A stretch of 49,155 nucleotides of DNA from Candidatus Ventrenecus stercoripullorum (GTDB lineage Bacteria; Bacillota_I; Bacilli_A; RF39; UBA660), in the NCBI GenBank assembly GCA_018712835.1, contig DVGF01000018.1:1-49155 (forward strand). The letters run 5' to 3'. Position numbers and translations under genes: made by a program. Positions 9,156 to 19,423 of this stretch are shown piece after piece. The notes beneath the pieces were generated by a model. The model searched no databases, had not been told where the DNA came from, and was given only the letters and a program-made list of their open reading frames with translations. Positions within the stretch are counted from its first letter, which is position 1, and each line of letters starts with the position of its first letter.

Positions 9156-10235
9156 CTAATTCATACCGGTAATGAGCATTCGAAGCAACGCTACCAAATT
9201 ACGTTTCGTATTAGTTGGAATACTGGTTAACTCCTTCATTAACATTAAAAGAGTCGTAATTTTTAAATCCTTAAGTTGCATAATATTCGTAATATTAGAT
9301 TTTGAAAAAATAGCAAATACAGTTTCCACAAAACTTTTCTTTTCTTCCAAAGTCATACTATTTAAATACTCTCGCAAATTCTCTTCCAATCTTTTACTCT
9401 TTCTTGATAAAGAAGTTGTAACAAAATTCCCGCCAAAACATTCCCAAGTGAACCCATCATGTTGTAACACTGCATAAGCACTACTATTAACAACTAAATA
9501 CTCTTTATGTCCCAAAATCATTCCAATAACACTATCTTTTGGAACAACCATCGTAAGTTTTTTACGTAAATCCTGATACACAGAAGAAGAAAGTACATCA
9601 TCTAAAAAGCCAGGTCCATCAAAGTTATAAACTTGACGAACTTGCTTCTTATACATTTTTTTTCCATACATATAAGCATACATTGCTAAATTTCCGCCTT
9701 TAGAATGACCTCCAACATAGATATTACGGTCGAATATAGTTAACGTTTGATTAAAATAAGCCGCGGCTTTTTCCTGAGAATAAATTGGAAACTGATACAT
9801 AAGTTCAAAATCTTCTTTCCAGCCAGAAACAGTACTATCGGTTCCCTCAAAAGACACAAAAGTAATCTTATTAGGAAGGCGAATCGTGAGTGCTCCAAAC
9901 TGCCCATCATCCTCCACGTTAGAAACAAAATAATATAATTTAGAATGATAATAACGTTTTGAAGTTTTTAACACCTTTACTAACTTATAAGAATTAGGAA
10001 ACAACCAATCTTTCTTTTTAAAATCCTTCTCACTAAATTTTAACAAAAATTTATAACATGCTTCTTCTAAATAAATAAACTCTCTTTTTCCACTAGGAGC
10101 AATCCCTTCAAACTCCACATAACTTAATAATGAAAAAATTAAGGCATCAATATCATTAAAAGCCATTGTTTCAAAAGAAACATCTTTATAAAATTTTAAA
10201 TAATCAAATAAATTTCTCAAATATGACCACCCCAA
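9156..10235 (-). CDS. Mbeg1-like (DUF2974) alpha/beta hydrolase
   Basis: FEGTDSTVSGWKEDF and VGGHSKGGNLAMYAY nucleophile elbow. Confidence 0.8.
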   Translation of the reverse strand: MGWSYLRNLFDYLKFYKDVSFETMAFNDIDALIFSLLSYVEFEGIAPSGKREFIYLEEACYKFLLKFSEKDFKKKDWLFPNSYKLVKVLKTSKRYYHSKLYYFVSNVEDDGQFGALTIRLPNKITFVSFEGTDSTVSGWKEDFELMYQFPIYSQEKAAAYFNQTLTIFDRNIYVGGHSKGGNLAMYAYMYGKKMYKKQVRQVYNFDGPGFLDDVLSSSVYQDLRKKLTMVVPKDSVIGMILGHKEYLVVNSSAYAVLQHDGFTWECFGGNFVTTSLSRKSKRLEENLREYLNSMTLEEKKSFVETVFAIFSKSNITNIMQLKDLKITTLLMLMKELTSIPTNTKRNLVALLRMLITGMN

Positions 10236-10297
10236 TAATGAATTGTAAACAAAATAAAACTTTGCTATAATTATTGTAACATAGAAAGTTGGTAGTT

Positions 10298-11674
10298 ATG
10301 AAAAAAAGAAGAAGAAAAAACTCAAAAAAATATTTGACGATTTTAGTACCGATATGCATTGTATTATTGCTGGCCTTACTAATATTTGTAGGCTATAATC
10401 TGATTTTTAAAGAACGCACAAAAAAATTTTTAGAAACTATTGATACTACTGCTTATGTAGAAATAAATTCCTATGCAATTTACGGTATCCATATGAATTT
10501 AGAAGGAACATTTACTCTTCCAGAATCTATAGAAGATGTAAAACTAGTCCTAACAAACGGTGATTATGAACAGGAAATACCTTGGAACTTAGAACAAGAT
10601 AATAACAGTTACACTTTTCAAACAAGTGAATATATCAATGAAGGAATAAATTTAGAAAAGTTACCAACCGGAGAATATTACTTATTAATTAAAACTACAA
10701 ATCAAGACGAAAACAATAACCCGATTACAAAGTATTATTCTCTAGAAAACAATTCAGATTATAAAGATTTAGAATATTATACACTTACGAAAGACAACAA
10801 AAACAATAAAATTGATATTGAATGGAACACTTATGAACAATTTCCAACATTAAGATTTCATATTTATGAAACTGAGTTACCTGAAGATGTATACGATATT
10901 ACCATTGATCCTGGGCATGATGCAAGTGATCCTGGCAAAAGCATTTGCTTAAATGGCAATAACATCTACGATCCGGATTACTACGGGTACTGCTATAATG
11001 GTGGAACCTTGTATACAGAATCAGACTTTAACTTAGAAATATCTCAAGCTTTAAAAACAAAATTAGAAAGCCTAGGATATAAAGTAACTATGACACGAAA
11101 TACTCTAGAAGACTATGTAGAAATCTATGACCCTATGGGAAGCGCCACGATGGCTAATGACACCAAATCAAAATTTAATTTTGCAATCCATCACAATTCC
11201 TCTGGAGTCGATGGTGGCCTAAGTTATTTAAATGGAACAGAAATATATATTGCAAACGATACAAACTTAGATTTAGCAGAAACCTTTATGCAAGAATTAA
11301 TAAATACTGCAAATACTGCACCATCCTATAAATCACTTTATAAAATAGCAGATGGAATTTATCAAAGATTTTTTACAGAAGAAGAAATAGCAGAAGATGA
11401 TGTACAACCTAGTAATAAAACAACCGACACTATTTACTACTACTACATTAGAGAAGTCGGTGGCATATCAACACATGCAACAAACGATGGTAGATACTCT
11501 CCAACTTATCCAAAAAATGAACATTACAACTCAAATAATACAGCAGAACCATACTTATTTGAATTAGGATATATTGATAATCTAACTGATTTACAAAATA
11601 TGATTAACAATCAAAGTGGCTATGCTGATGCAATTGCTAACGCATTACAAAAATATTTAGAAGAAGAAAAATAA
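10298..11674 (+). CDS. Membrane-anchored N-acetylmuramoyl-L-alanine amidase (Amidase_3)
   Basis: N-terminal TM; YDITIDPGHDASDPGKS ... DFNLEISQALKTKLESLGYKVTMTRN ... FNFAIHHNSS ... FELGYIDN; ATG at 10298 preferred over TTG at 10289. Confidence 0.85.
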   Translation: MKKRRRKNSKKYLTILVPICIVLLLALLIFVGYNLIFKERTKKFLETIDTTAYVEINSYAIYGIHMNLEGTFTLPESIEDVKLVLTNGDYEQEIPWNLEQDNNSYTFQTSEYINEGINLEKLPTGEYYLLIKTTNQDENNNPITKYYSLENNSDYKDLEYYTLTKDNKNNKIDIEWNTYEQFPTLRFHIYETELPEDVYDITIDPGHDASDPGKSICLNGNNIYDPDYYGYCYNGGTLYTESDFNLEISQALKTKLESLGYKVTMTRNTLEDYVEIYDPMGSATMANDTKSKFNFAIHHNSSGVDGGLSYLNGTEIYIANDTNLDLAETFMQELINTANTAPSYKSLYKIADGIYQRFFTEEEIAEDDVQPSNKTTDTIYYYYIREVGGISTHATNDGRYSPTYPKNEHYNSNNTAEPYLFELGYIDNLTDLQNMINNQSGYADAIANALQKYLEEEK

Positions 11675-11686
11675 TAACAAAAACTT

Positions 11687-11718
11687 AAGAATAGAACCTA
11701 CAAATTCTATTCTTTTTT
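11687..11718 (+). terminator. Terminator of the amidase gene
   Basis: AAGAATAGAA-cctacaaa-TTCTATTCTT TTTTT. Confidence 0.8.
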
Positions 11719-11741
11719 TATACCAAACATTATAAAAAACT

Positions 11742-11778
11742 ACCCCCCCAAAAAAAAGAATAACCTTAAGTTATTCCT
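11742..11778 (-). terminator. Terminator of htrA
   Basis: Minus strand GGAATAACTTAAGGTTATTCTTTTTTTT. Confidence 0.75.
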
Positions 11779-11784
11779 TTCCTT

Positions 11785-12927
11785 CTAACTTGCTGATTGA
11801 TCAAGCGTAATCGTCAAATCTACTTTATCGCCATTACGATAAACCGTTAATGACATAGTGTCTCCAACATCATGATTATATAATAAATATCTTAAATAGG
11901 CTAAATTTGGAACATCTTCACCATCTGCTGATATAATGATATCCCCAACTTTTAATCCACCTTTTTCAGCAGGGCTTCCACTAGATACTTCTTCTACATA
12001 AACACCTGAGTCAATATCAATATTACGTAACTCAGAATAATGTCTATAAATCGCATCAGATAAGTTTGACATAGTAATTCCTAGTTGTGGTCTGACAATC
12101 GTTTCTCCTTGTTCTAATTTTTCTGCATAATTTAAAGCCGTTTCAATTGGAATAGCAAATCCCATACCTTCAATACTTGCAGAAGTCGAACTACCAGAAG
12201 ATAACTTTAATGATGTAATACCAATCACTTCACCATTCGCATTAGCAAGTGGTCCACCAGAATTTCCTGAATTTATAGCCGCATCAGTTTGTAATACACT
12301 CATCATCATATCAGATGTACTATTATTAGTTGTAGAAACACTAACTAAACGGTTCTTACCAGATAAAATACCTCTTGTAACTGTTCCAGAATAAGTACTA
12401 GAATCAATTGGTGCTCCAACAGTAAAGACTGTATCTCCTACTCTTGCATCTTCACTACTACCGATTTGAGCTACTGTTGTAACATGTTCAGAACTAAGAG
12501 ATAAGACTGCAATATCAGAATAAACATCTGCACCCTCTACAGTAGTAATCACATTAGAGCCATCAGTAAATTCCACATATATTTCATCCCCGTCTTCAAT
12601 AACGTGATTATTAGTTAAAATATACGCAGTATCTCCATCTTCTTTATATACAAATCCTGTACCAGTTGCATAAAGAGAACCATCTCTATAAGTTTTAACA
12701 ACTACTACAGCATCATAAATTTTTTCCACTGCATCCGCTATTCCAGTATCCGTCACAGTCACATTACGAACTTCCCTTTCTTCCATAATAGTCTTCATAA
12801 AAGGATCAGGAAAAAAGTAAATCAATAAATATAACCCAATTGCGCCTATAAAGAACATTGCAATTCCAACTAAAATAATCTTCTTATTACTTGTTTTATT
12901 CACAGTTTGTTCTTTTTTTTCTTTCAT
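11785..12927 (-). CDS. htrA: HtrA/DegP-type trypsin-like serine protease with PDZ domain
   Basis: N-terminal TM; TNNHVIE, SDIAVLSL, TDAAINSGNSGGPL triad; C-terminal PDZ SPAEKGGLKVGDIIISADG. Confidence 0.93.
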   Translation of the reverse strand: MKEKKEQTVNKTSNKKIILVGIAMFFIGAIGLYLLIYFFPDPFMKTIMEEREVRNVTVTDTGIADAVEKIYDAVVVVKTYRDGSLYATGTGFVYKEDGDTAYILTNNHVIEDGDEIYVEFTDGSNVITTVEGADVYSDIAVLSLSSEHVTTVAQIGSSEDARVGDTVFTVGAPIDSSTYSGTVTRGILSGKNRLVSVSTTNNSTSDMMMSVLQTDAAINSGNSGGPLANANGEVIGITSLKLSSGSSTSASIEGMGFAIPIETALNYAEKLEQGETIVRPQLGITMSNLSDAIYRHYSELRNIDIDSGVYVEEVSSGSPAEKGGLKVGDIIISADGEDVPNLAYLRYLLYNHDVGDTMSLTVYRNGDKVDLTITLDQSAS

Positions 12928-13862
12928 TATAACCTCACTATCTCTCCATAATTCATAGGAAACCCCATTCGATCAAATACTTTTTCAATAGATATCGTCT
13001 TTAAACGATCTGCTAAAATTTGAATTTCATATTCTATTTCACTCATAAGCAAAAAGAAGTCGTCTTTTCTAAGCATTTGCTTCAAAATAATAATCACTGC
13101 AAACAAATCATTCTTACCATAAATATATTCATCATTTACTTTTGGTATTTGCAATTGTTCATGAAATTTAGTATCTTCAATATTTCTTTGAGCCTTATGA
13201 TCATACAAAATATCTTCATGTGCACATAGATTTCGGAAGTTAGCTAAAATTGGTAAATAAACAATCAAATTTTCTCTCGTTACCCCAAAATCTTTAGCAA
13301 TATTTTCTTGATCTTCGACTTTTAATATTTGATAAAGTTCACTAACAATACCAAAAGATAATACTTTTACTGCAATCCATAATGGAACATATCCATATTT
13401 TTTTGTATAGTGAAGAGTCGCTTGATGCTGATTTCCATTCACTCGAATTTGTCGTTTCATTTTTCGAAGTAAATCATCAATCTGCTTTTTTCTCTTCCGA
13501 TCATTCACAAAGTTCTTAGGATCTAAATACTCATCTTCACGAATTCCGTATTTCCCAGACAAATTATATGCAGTAATACTCTTAATATTATTTTCAATGA
13601 TAAGTAAATTTTTAAAAAGAATGTTACGTACACGTCGATCAAATTGAAACATGGAATATAGCTCTTCAAAAGTTGTTCCCGGTAAAAACATCTTATTAGT
13701 AATGCTTTCCATAAAGAGAAGTCTATACCCACTAATGAAAAAGTAATTCTCTCGAAGTAAAATATCTTTTGTTTCCTCTTCATCATTAATAATTAAACCT
13801 TTACTTTGTAATATGCGTACTTGCTCATCCAGTGTCTTAAAAATCTTCGTCATACCTGTCAT
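12927..13862 (-). CDS. Abi-family (Abi_2, AbiD/F-like) protein
   Basis: LLRENYFFISGYRLLF...FLPGTTFEELYSMFQFDRRVRNILFKNLLIIENNIKS. Confidence 0.85.
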   Translation of the reverse strand: MTGMTKIFKTLDEQVRILQSKGLIINDEEETKDILLRENYFFISGYRLLFMESITNKMFLPGTTFEELYSMFQFDRRVRNILFKNLLIIENNIKSITAYNLSGKYGIREDEYLDPKNFVNDRKRKKQIDDLLRKMKRQIRVNGNQHQATLHYTKKYGYVPLWIAVKVLSFGIVSELYQILKVEDQENIAKDFGVTRENLIVYLPILANFRNLCAHEDILYDHKAQRNIEDTKFHEQLQIPKVNDEYIYGKNDLFAVIIILKQMLRKDDFFLLMSEIEYEIQILADRLKTISIEKVFDRMGFPMNYGEIVRL

Positions 13863-13998
13863 ATCTTGGACACCCCATATTCTAAAACAATTATATCACA
13901 AAGCACAAGAATATAATAGTTAGAAATGTTGTCAAAATAGTTATAATTATGTGAAAAATGAGTGAAAATAAAGTATAATACTGTATGGAGGTTATTCT

Positions 13999-14952
13999 AT
14001 GCCATCAATCGTTACACATCATTATTTTGCCAAAGATATTTTAAATAAATTAAATAATGAAACCAAAAAAACATTTCAAAATTCTTACCCTATTTTTCTC
14101 ATCTTTGCCCAAAGTTTTGACAACTTATTTTATTATAAATTATTAACTCCATGGCTTGGCAAAAAAGAAAGAACTTTAGGTTATGAAGCTCAAAAAATAA
14201 AAGTAAACCTATACTTTGAAAACATATTAAATGAAGTAAAAAAGAACCCTACCTCAGACACTATTGCCTATCTTTATGGGTCTTATTGCCATTATATTTT
14301 AGACAGCACCTGCCATCCCTTCGTAATTTATCAGGCTGGAGATGAAGAAAAAGACAAAAAATACAATGGACTACATGAAAAAATAGAAGTAAATATTGAT
14401 GCTCAAATATATCAGAAAAAAACAGGCAAAAATTTAAAAGATGTCCAAATAGCAAATATGCTTTTACCAAAAGAAAAGTTTTCAAATGAATTAAAAGAAA
14501 CTCTAACAAATACTTTCAAAAACACATTTCAAATAGATAACATGGGACCTATCTATGAAAAAAGTGTTGCTATGGGAAATTTTATCTTAAAATATGCTGT
14601 CACAGACCGCACAGGTATCAAAAAAGCTCTATATAAACTCCGTGATTTCCTATGTAATCACAAAAAATATCAATATCTAAGTTTTCATGTAACAAAATTA
14701 ATACCAGAATACTTAAATGAAACAAAACAAACATGGGTATATCCAGTGGATAACACAATTATTCATAACGAATCTTTTCAAGAATTATATGAACAAGCAC
14801 TAACAAAAACCATTGAATTAATTACTTTAACCGAAAAATATCTAAAAAACCAAATTACAAAAAAAGAGCTACTCGCCCACATCGGCAATAACTCTTATGT
14901 TACAGGAATAGATTGTAATAAAATTCAAACAATGAAATACTTTAAGTTTTAA
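13999..14952 (+). CDS. Zinc-dependent phospholipase C/D-like protein
   Basis: MPSIVTHHYFAKDIL ... FAQSFDNLFYY ... AYLYGSYCHYILDSTCHPFVIY, His/Asp motifs of Zn_dep_PLPC. Confidence 0.8.
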   Translation: MPSIVTHHYFAKDILNKLNNETKKTFQNSYPIFLIFAQSFDNLFYYKLLTPWLGKKERTLGYEAQKIKVNLYFENILNEVKKNPTSDTIAYLYGSYCHYILDSTCHPFVIYQAGDEEKDKKYNGLHEKIEVNIDAQIYQKKTGKNLKDVQIANMLLPKEKFSNELKETLTNTFKNTFQIDNMGPIYEKSVAMGNFILKYAVTDRTGIKKALYKLRDFLCNHKKYQYLSFHVTKLIPEYLNETKQTWVYPVDNTIIHNESFQELYEQALTKTIELITLTEKYLKNQITKKELLAHIGNNSYVTGIDCNKIQTMKYFKF

Positions 14953-15599
14953 TAATCTTTAAAACTTTCTGCCACATACTTAGCAAATTCTTTCAAATAA
15001 TTATCATCAAGTAATTTACTACGTTCATTAGCATTAGACAAAAAACCACATTCAATCAAAACTCCTGGAACTTTTAATTTCGAATACATATAAATTGTAT
15101 TCGATATTTTTTTAACTTCTCTTGTTCCATTTAATTTAGAATTCAAATATTCTTGTAAATGAAGAGCAAGCTCTTGGTTTTCATCTAAGACACTAGAATA
15201 AAACACTTGAGGTCCCGAATAACTAGAAGAAGACAAATAATTCAAATGAAGAGACAAATAATAAGTAGCATTACTATGATTAATAATTTTAATGCGATGG
15301 TCAAAATCACTTTTCTTACGATAAGTAGCATTAGGAGTACCCAAATCATAATCACCAGAACGGGTCAAAATAACCTTAGCACCTAACGTTTCTAGCTCAC
15401 TTTTTAAATACATAGCTATTTTTAAATTAATATCTTTTTCATAGATTTCTCCCACAACTGTCCCCGGATCTACTCCTCCATGTCCAGCATCTAACACAAA
15501 CACTTGTCCCGATAAAGGAGAATCAGCCGAGACAGATATATTAGTAAACAAAGATACAAGAATAGCAAACACAAAAAAACAAATAAAATTCTTTTTCAT
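14949..15599 (-). CDS. cwlD: N-acetylmuramoyl-L-alanine amidase, CwlD-like
   Basis: Signal peptide; VFVLDAGHGGVDPGTVVGEIYEKDINLKI; VLIECGFLSN; adjacent to rpsI as in B. subtilis. Confidence 0.85.
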   Translation of the reverse strand: MKKNFICFFVFAILVSLFTNISVSADSPLSGQVFVLDAGHGGVDPGTVVGEIYEKDINLKIAMYLKSELETLGAKVILTRSGDYDLGTPNATYRKKSDFDHRIKIINHSNATYYLSLHLNYLSSSSYSGPQVFYSSVLDENQELALHLQEYLNSKLNGTREVKKISNTIYMYSKLKVPGVLIECGFLSNANERSKLLDDNYLKEFAKYVAESFKDY

Positions 15600-15624
15600 A
15601 TTAAACTATATTCAAAACTAACAA

Positions 15625-15656
15625 GAAAAAACCTCATAAACACAAAGTTTATGAGG
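15625..15656 (-). terminator. Terminator after rpsI
   Basis: Minus strand CCTCATAAACTTTGTGTTTATGAGGTTTTTT. Confidence 0.85.
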
Positions 15657-15674
15657 ATAAAGAAAACATTTTTA

Positions 15675-16091
15675 TTAACGTTTACTAAATTGTGGAGCAC
15701 GACGAGCTTTTTTAAGACCGTATTTTTTACGTTCTTTCACTCTTGGGTCTCTTGTAATCATTCCTGCTGGTTTTAAAATTTTACGATAAGCAGTATCAGC
15801 TGTTTGATCTGTATTAGCATCAAATAACAATAATGCTCTTGTAATTCCTAAACGAATAGCGCCAGCTTGTCCAGCATATCCGCCACCCTTAACATTAACA
15901 GTAATGTCGAAACGATTCTCATTATTTGTTAAAGTAAGTGGTTGTTTTAAATCTAAAACTAAAATTTTATCAGGCATGTATTCATTTACATCAACACCAT
16001 TAATAGTAATGTTTCCAGTACCACTTGTTAATGTAACTTGAGCAACAGCTCTTTTTCTTCTACCTGTAGCTTTCCAACTTTGTTTTGCCAT
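15675..16091 (-). CDS. rpsI: 30S ribosomal protein S9
   Basis: [12 protein letters not shown] ... [14 protein letters not shown]. Confidence 0.98.
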   Translation of the reverse strand: MAKQSWKATGRRKRAVAQVTLTSGTGNITINGVDVNEYMPDKILVLDLKQPLTLTNNENRFDITVNVKGGGYAGQAGAIRLGITRALLLFDANTDQTADTAYRKILKPAGMITRDPRVKERKKYGLKKARRAPQFSKR

Positions 16092-16101
16092 AACGTCCTC
16101 C

Positions 16102-16533
16102 TTACATTACCTTTAATTCTATAGGTTTTTGTGCTTGATGTTTATGGTCGGTTCCACGATACACAAACAACTTTTTACCCATTTGTCTGCCAAGGCGTCC
16201 ATGAGGAAGCATTCCCTTAACAGCTCTTTCCATCATTTCTTCAGGATAATTTTGAATCATTTCTTTTGCATTACGTTCTCTAAGTCCTCCTGGATAACCA
16301 GAGTGATTATAATACATCTTATCATCTAATTTATTTCCAGTTAACTTCACTTTGTCAGCATTCACAATGATTACATAGTCTCCGCAATCAACGCTTGGAG
16401 TATAAGTAGGTTTATGTTTACCACGTAAAACACTAGCAGCCTTACTAGCAACACGACCTAATGAAATACCTTCAGCATCAATTACATACCATTTACGTTC
16501 AACGTTTTCTTTTTTCTGTAAAAATGTACTCAT
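16102..16533 (-). CDS. rplM: 50S ribosomal protein L13
   Basis: [45 protein letters not shown]. Confidence 0.98.
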   Translation of the reverse strand: MSTFLQKKENVERKWYVIDAEGISLGRVASKAASVLRGKHKPTYTPSVDCGDYVIIVNADKVKLTGNKLDDKMYYNHSGYPGGLRERNAKEMIQNYPEEMMERAVKGMLPHGRLGRQMGKKLFVYRGTDHKHQAQKPIELKVM

Positions 16534-16688
16534 TTTAAAATCCTTTCATTCTTCTCTCCTGTCCTTCGCTTTCCCAAGGCAAAATCCATTCAAGATAAAT
16601 AAAATGTACCGATTAAAATTATATGCGAAGAAACCTCTAATGTCAAACAAAAAAAGACACTTTTATACTTTTTTAACAAAAAAAGAGT

Positions 16689-17408
16689 CTAATACTCTAT
16701 TTTTGTAAGATAAAGTCCTTGTGGAGGCACAATAGAAAATTGCTTTTTAGAAAAACTTGCCAAAGCATCCTGCACTTCTTTTATATCTGCTCGACCACTG
16801 CCAACATCCATAACCGCTCCAACAATAGAACGAACCATATAACGATAAAAACTCTTTGCTTCTAAAGTAAACAAAAGATAATCCCCTTCTTCTTTAATAT
16901 CAAAAGCAAAAATTTCTGAGTCATAATTATCTCTTTCTCCACTTACAAAATTATGAAAACTATGTGCTCCTAAAAATACCATTGAACACTCTCTCATCTT
17001 ATCCAAATCAATCTCTTGATAATAAGGATAGGTATAATCTTCTAAAAAAGGATTTTTTTCACCTCGATACACTTTATAAACATACGTTTTTTTCCGTACG
17101 GAATGTCTTGCATGAAAATCCGAAGAAACAACCTCTAATTCCCGCACAGCAATATACTTGGAAAGCATTCGATTAAGAACATATTTTAATTTACTAACAG
17201 AAATATCCAAATCAAAATCAAAGTGAATACATTGATCAAGTGCATGAACACCTCTATCCGTTCTACCGGCTCCCTTTACCTTCACTTCATGATGAGCCAA
17301 GATACTAAGAACATGCTCTATTTCATTTTGGACACCTCGCCCATTTTTTAATCTTTGAAACCCTTCAAAATGACTCCCATCATAACTAATTCTTGCGAAA
17401 TATCTCAT
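16689..17408 (-). CDS. truA: tRNA pseudouridine(38-40) synthase
   Basis: RISYDGSHFEGFQ, GAGRTDRGVHA motifs. Confidence 0.96.
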   Translation of the reverse strand: MRYFARISYDGSHFEGFQRLKNGRGVQNEIEHVLSILAHHEVKVKGAGRTDRGVHALDQCIHFDFDLDISVSKLKYVLNRMLSKYIAVRELEVVSSDFHARHSVRKKTYVYKVYRGEKNPFLEDYTYPYYQEIDLDKMRECSMVFLGAHSFHNFVSGERDNYDSEIFAFDIKEEGDYLLFTLEAKSFYRYMVRSIVGAVMDVGSGRADIKEVQDALASFSKKQFSIVPPQGLYLTKIEY

Positions 17409-18049
17409 TGCACACCTCTATAAATAGCCTTTAAAGTTTCATTAAAAGTAACATCATGATCAATCACATGACCCTTACTTTCAAAAAACTTCACTAATTC
17501 AACAGTATAAGGCATCTCTACATATTGATAAATTTCATCATCATAAAAATCCGTTATCAATTTATACTTACCATTTTTAGTAAACAAATAAAATTTAGAA
17601 ACAGTTTCACAAACAAAATTCATATCATTTTCAATAAAAATAATAGAAATACCCTTCTTATACATTAAATTTCTAAAAAAACGTTTAAAATATTCTTTCT
17701 CACTATAAATCAAATCTTCAAAAAAATATTCACAAATAATAACTTTAGAAGCAACAAGTAACACTTCAGCTAATTGCACCTTCTTAAGTTCAGCTTTCGT
17801 TAAATGAGCAAGCAACGTTGTATGCAAACTACTCTTTAATTTCACTAATTGTAATGCTTGTATAATTTTTGTATCACTTGCTTCTACTTTTGACTTTAAA
17901 TAATCTATCGCGCTTATTTTATCCGTAAATTTTCTATCTAAAACATATCCAGAAGAAGAATTATTTACAACACCTTTAATTTTACTAGGAAAATTTACTA
18001 AAACAGAAAAAGTATTATCTAAAACAAACTGACTCATTTTGATGGCCAT
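17405..18049 (-). CDS. Degenerate EcfA2-like ABC ATPase
   Basis: Signature/Walker B remnant LTKAELKKVQLAEVLLVASKVIICEYFFE; no Walker A; position upstream of truA as in ecfA1-ecfA2-ecfT-truA operons. Confidence 0.6.
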   Translation of the reverse strand: MAIKMSQFVLDNTFSVLVNFPSKIKGVVNNSSSGYVLDRKFTDKISAIDYLKSKVEASDTKIIQALQLVKLKSSLHTTLLAHLTKAELKKVQLAEVLLVASKVIICEYFFEDLIYSEKEYFKRFFRNLMYKKGISIIFIENDMNFVCETVSKFYLFTKNGKYKLITDFYDDEIYQYVEMPYTVELVKFFESKGHVIDHDVTFNETLKAIYRGVQ

Positions 18050-18708
18050 AACTTATCCTCCAATTCTTCCTTTGATAAACAAACATCTTCTAAAAGCCCA
18101 TAATAACTAAGTTGTCTAGACATATTAACATAAAAAGGTAAAGAAAAACCAAGCAACTTCATTAACTTCTCTTCTTTTAATACCAAAAGTGTTTTCCCTT
18201 CCATTGCTATATTATTATTTTTAAGAACAATCAAATAATCAAAATAAATAGTATCTTCAATATCATTCGTCACATAAAAAATCAAAATATGCTGTTCTTT
18301 CAAAAAACGAAACAATAACATTCTTTCTTTTCTAGATAATAACCCATGTAAGTCCTCACAAAAGAAAAAATCAGGAAAACTTAAAATTTTTAAAACAATT
18401 GCATACTTATACGGAAAAGACTTAGTAGTCTCTAAAAACTTTTCTAAAAAAAATTGAACATTTTTATCCAATTGAGAATAGGAAACTTCTTGCTTCCAAT
18501 TTCCACAAATTCTTGTTTCTCCAAAATAAAAAGCAACATTTCCAACATAATTTTTATTTTTTACAAGTTCTTTTAATAACAAAGATTTCCCAGAACCACT
18601 TTCTCCTAACAAACAAGTAGACTCATGAAAATCAACAGAAAAATCGGCAAGAATAGTCTTGTCCTGAATTTTCAAATCAAAATTGTCTATATTCCAATAC
18701 TTATTCAT
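18034..18708 (-). CDS. Degenerate EcfA1-like ABC ATPase
   Basis: Walker A GESGSGKS retained; no LSGGQ; Walker B-like PDFFFCEDL; H-loop VTNDIED. Confidence 0.65.
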   Translation of the reverse strand: MNKYWNIDNFDLKIQDKTILADFSVDFHESTCLLGESGSGKSLLLKELVKNKNYVGNVAFYFGETRICGNWKQEVSYSQLDKNVQFFLEKFLETTKSFPYKYAIVLKILSFPDFFFCEDLHGLLSRKERMLLFRFLKEQHILIFYVTNDIEDTIYFDYLIVLKNNNIAMEGKTLLVLKEEKLMKLLGFSLPFYVNMSRQLSYYGLLEDVCLSKEELEDKLWPSK

Positions 18709-18759
18709 AATACCACTGTTACTATTTTAAAATAAAACAAAACAAAAAGAAAGTATTAA

Positions 18760-19068
18760 TTAACTTTCTCCATTTTCATCCGGTACTTTAATAATATATT
18801 CTCCCGGTAAAGAATACATATATTTCTCACGAGCATATCTAGCAACATAATCAGAGTCATGTAACTTAGTAACCTCACTCGTTAAACTTTCCTCTTCATC
18901 TAACAATTCATTATAGTAAGCAGTTAATGAAGCAATCTGTTGCTTATTATCCACAATTTGCATCCAATCCTGAAATACTGAGGCAAGTGAAAAACCAACG
19001 ATACCTAAAAACACTATCGATAACACAACAAAACGTTTTCTAGCTTTTTTAGAACCTTTCTTTTTCAA
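18760..19068 (-). CDS. divIC: Septum formation initiator (DivIC/FtsB family)
   Basis: Single TM + coiled coil, LHDSDYVARYAREKYMYSLPGEYIIKVP. Confidence 0.88.
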   Translation of the reverse strand: MKKKGSKKARKRFVVLSIVFLGIVGFSLASVFQDWMQIVDNKQQIASLTAYYNELLDEEESLTSEVTKLHDSDYVARYAREKYMYSLPGEYIIKVPDENGES

Positions 19069-19108
19069 TTTCCATCACCTATATTTACTACTATCAAAAA
19101 TTATATCA

Positions 19109-19423
19109 CTAGTGATAAAATTTGCCTAGCATTGTTTGAATACATTTTGGTAATTTGACATATTTATGTAAAATATTTTCAAGAATAAATCCAAAAAATA
19201 CAAACAGCAAAAAATAAATATGAATAACGCCTTGATTAATATGATACATAATAATCACATAACCTAAAACAACATCTATCATAAATAAAATAGTCGACAA
19301 ATACTTCATAATAATAGAATTAGAAAGAATGACATGAAAATGCCAACGTGTTAAAAAAGAAAACAAAATACCATATAAAAAAGAAATGAAAAAAGTAAAA
19401 AGTTGAATACCTGCACTCATCAC
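19109..19423 (-). CDS. yabQ: Spore cortex biosynthesis protein YabQ-like
   Basis: Multi-TM small protein between yabP and divIC. Confidence 0.75.
   Translation of the reverse strand: MMSAGIQLFTFFISFLYGILFSFLTRWHFHVILSNSIIMKYLSTILFMIDVVLGYVIIMYHINQGVIHIYFLLFVFFGFILENILHKYVKLPKCIQTMLGKFYH

Noticed and set aside
9172-9938. Plus-strand ORFs (101 and 63 aa) and minus ORF 9740-9928
   Set aside because: Out of frame or antisense within the Mbeg1-like gene; chance ORFs in AT-rich DNA.
11742-11758. C-tract followed by A-tract, possible phase-variable homopolymer
   Set aside because: Intergenic, downstream of both convergent genes and part of the htrA terminator; no gene to switch.
16534-16640. Possible L13 ribosomal leader
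   Set aside because: Only a weak hairpin (CCTTgggaaagcgAAGG) near the SD; not enough to call without a covariance model.
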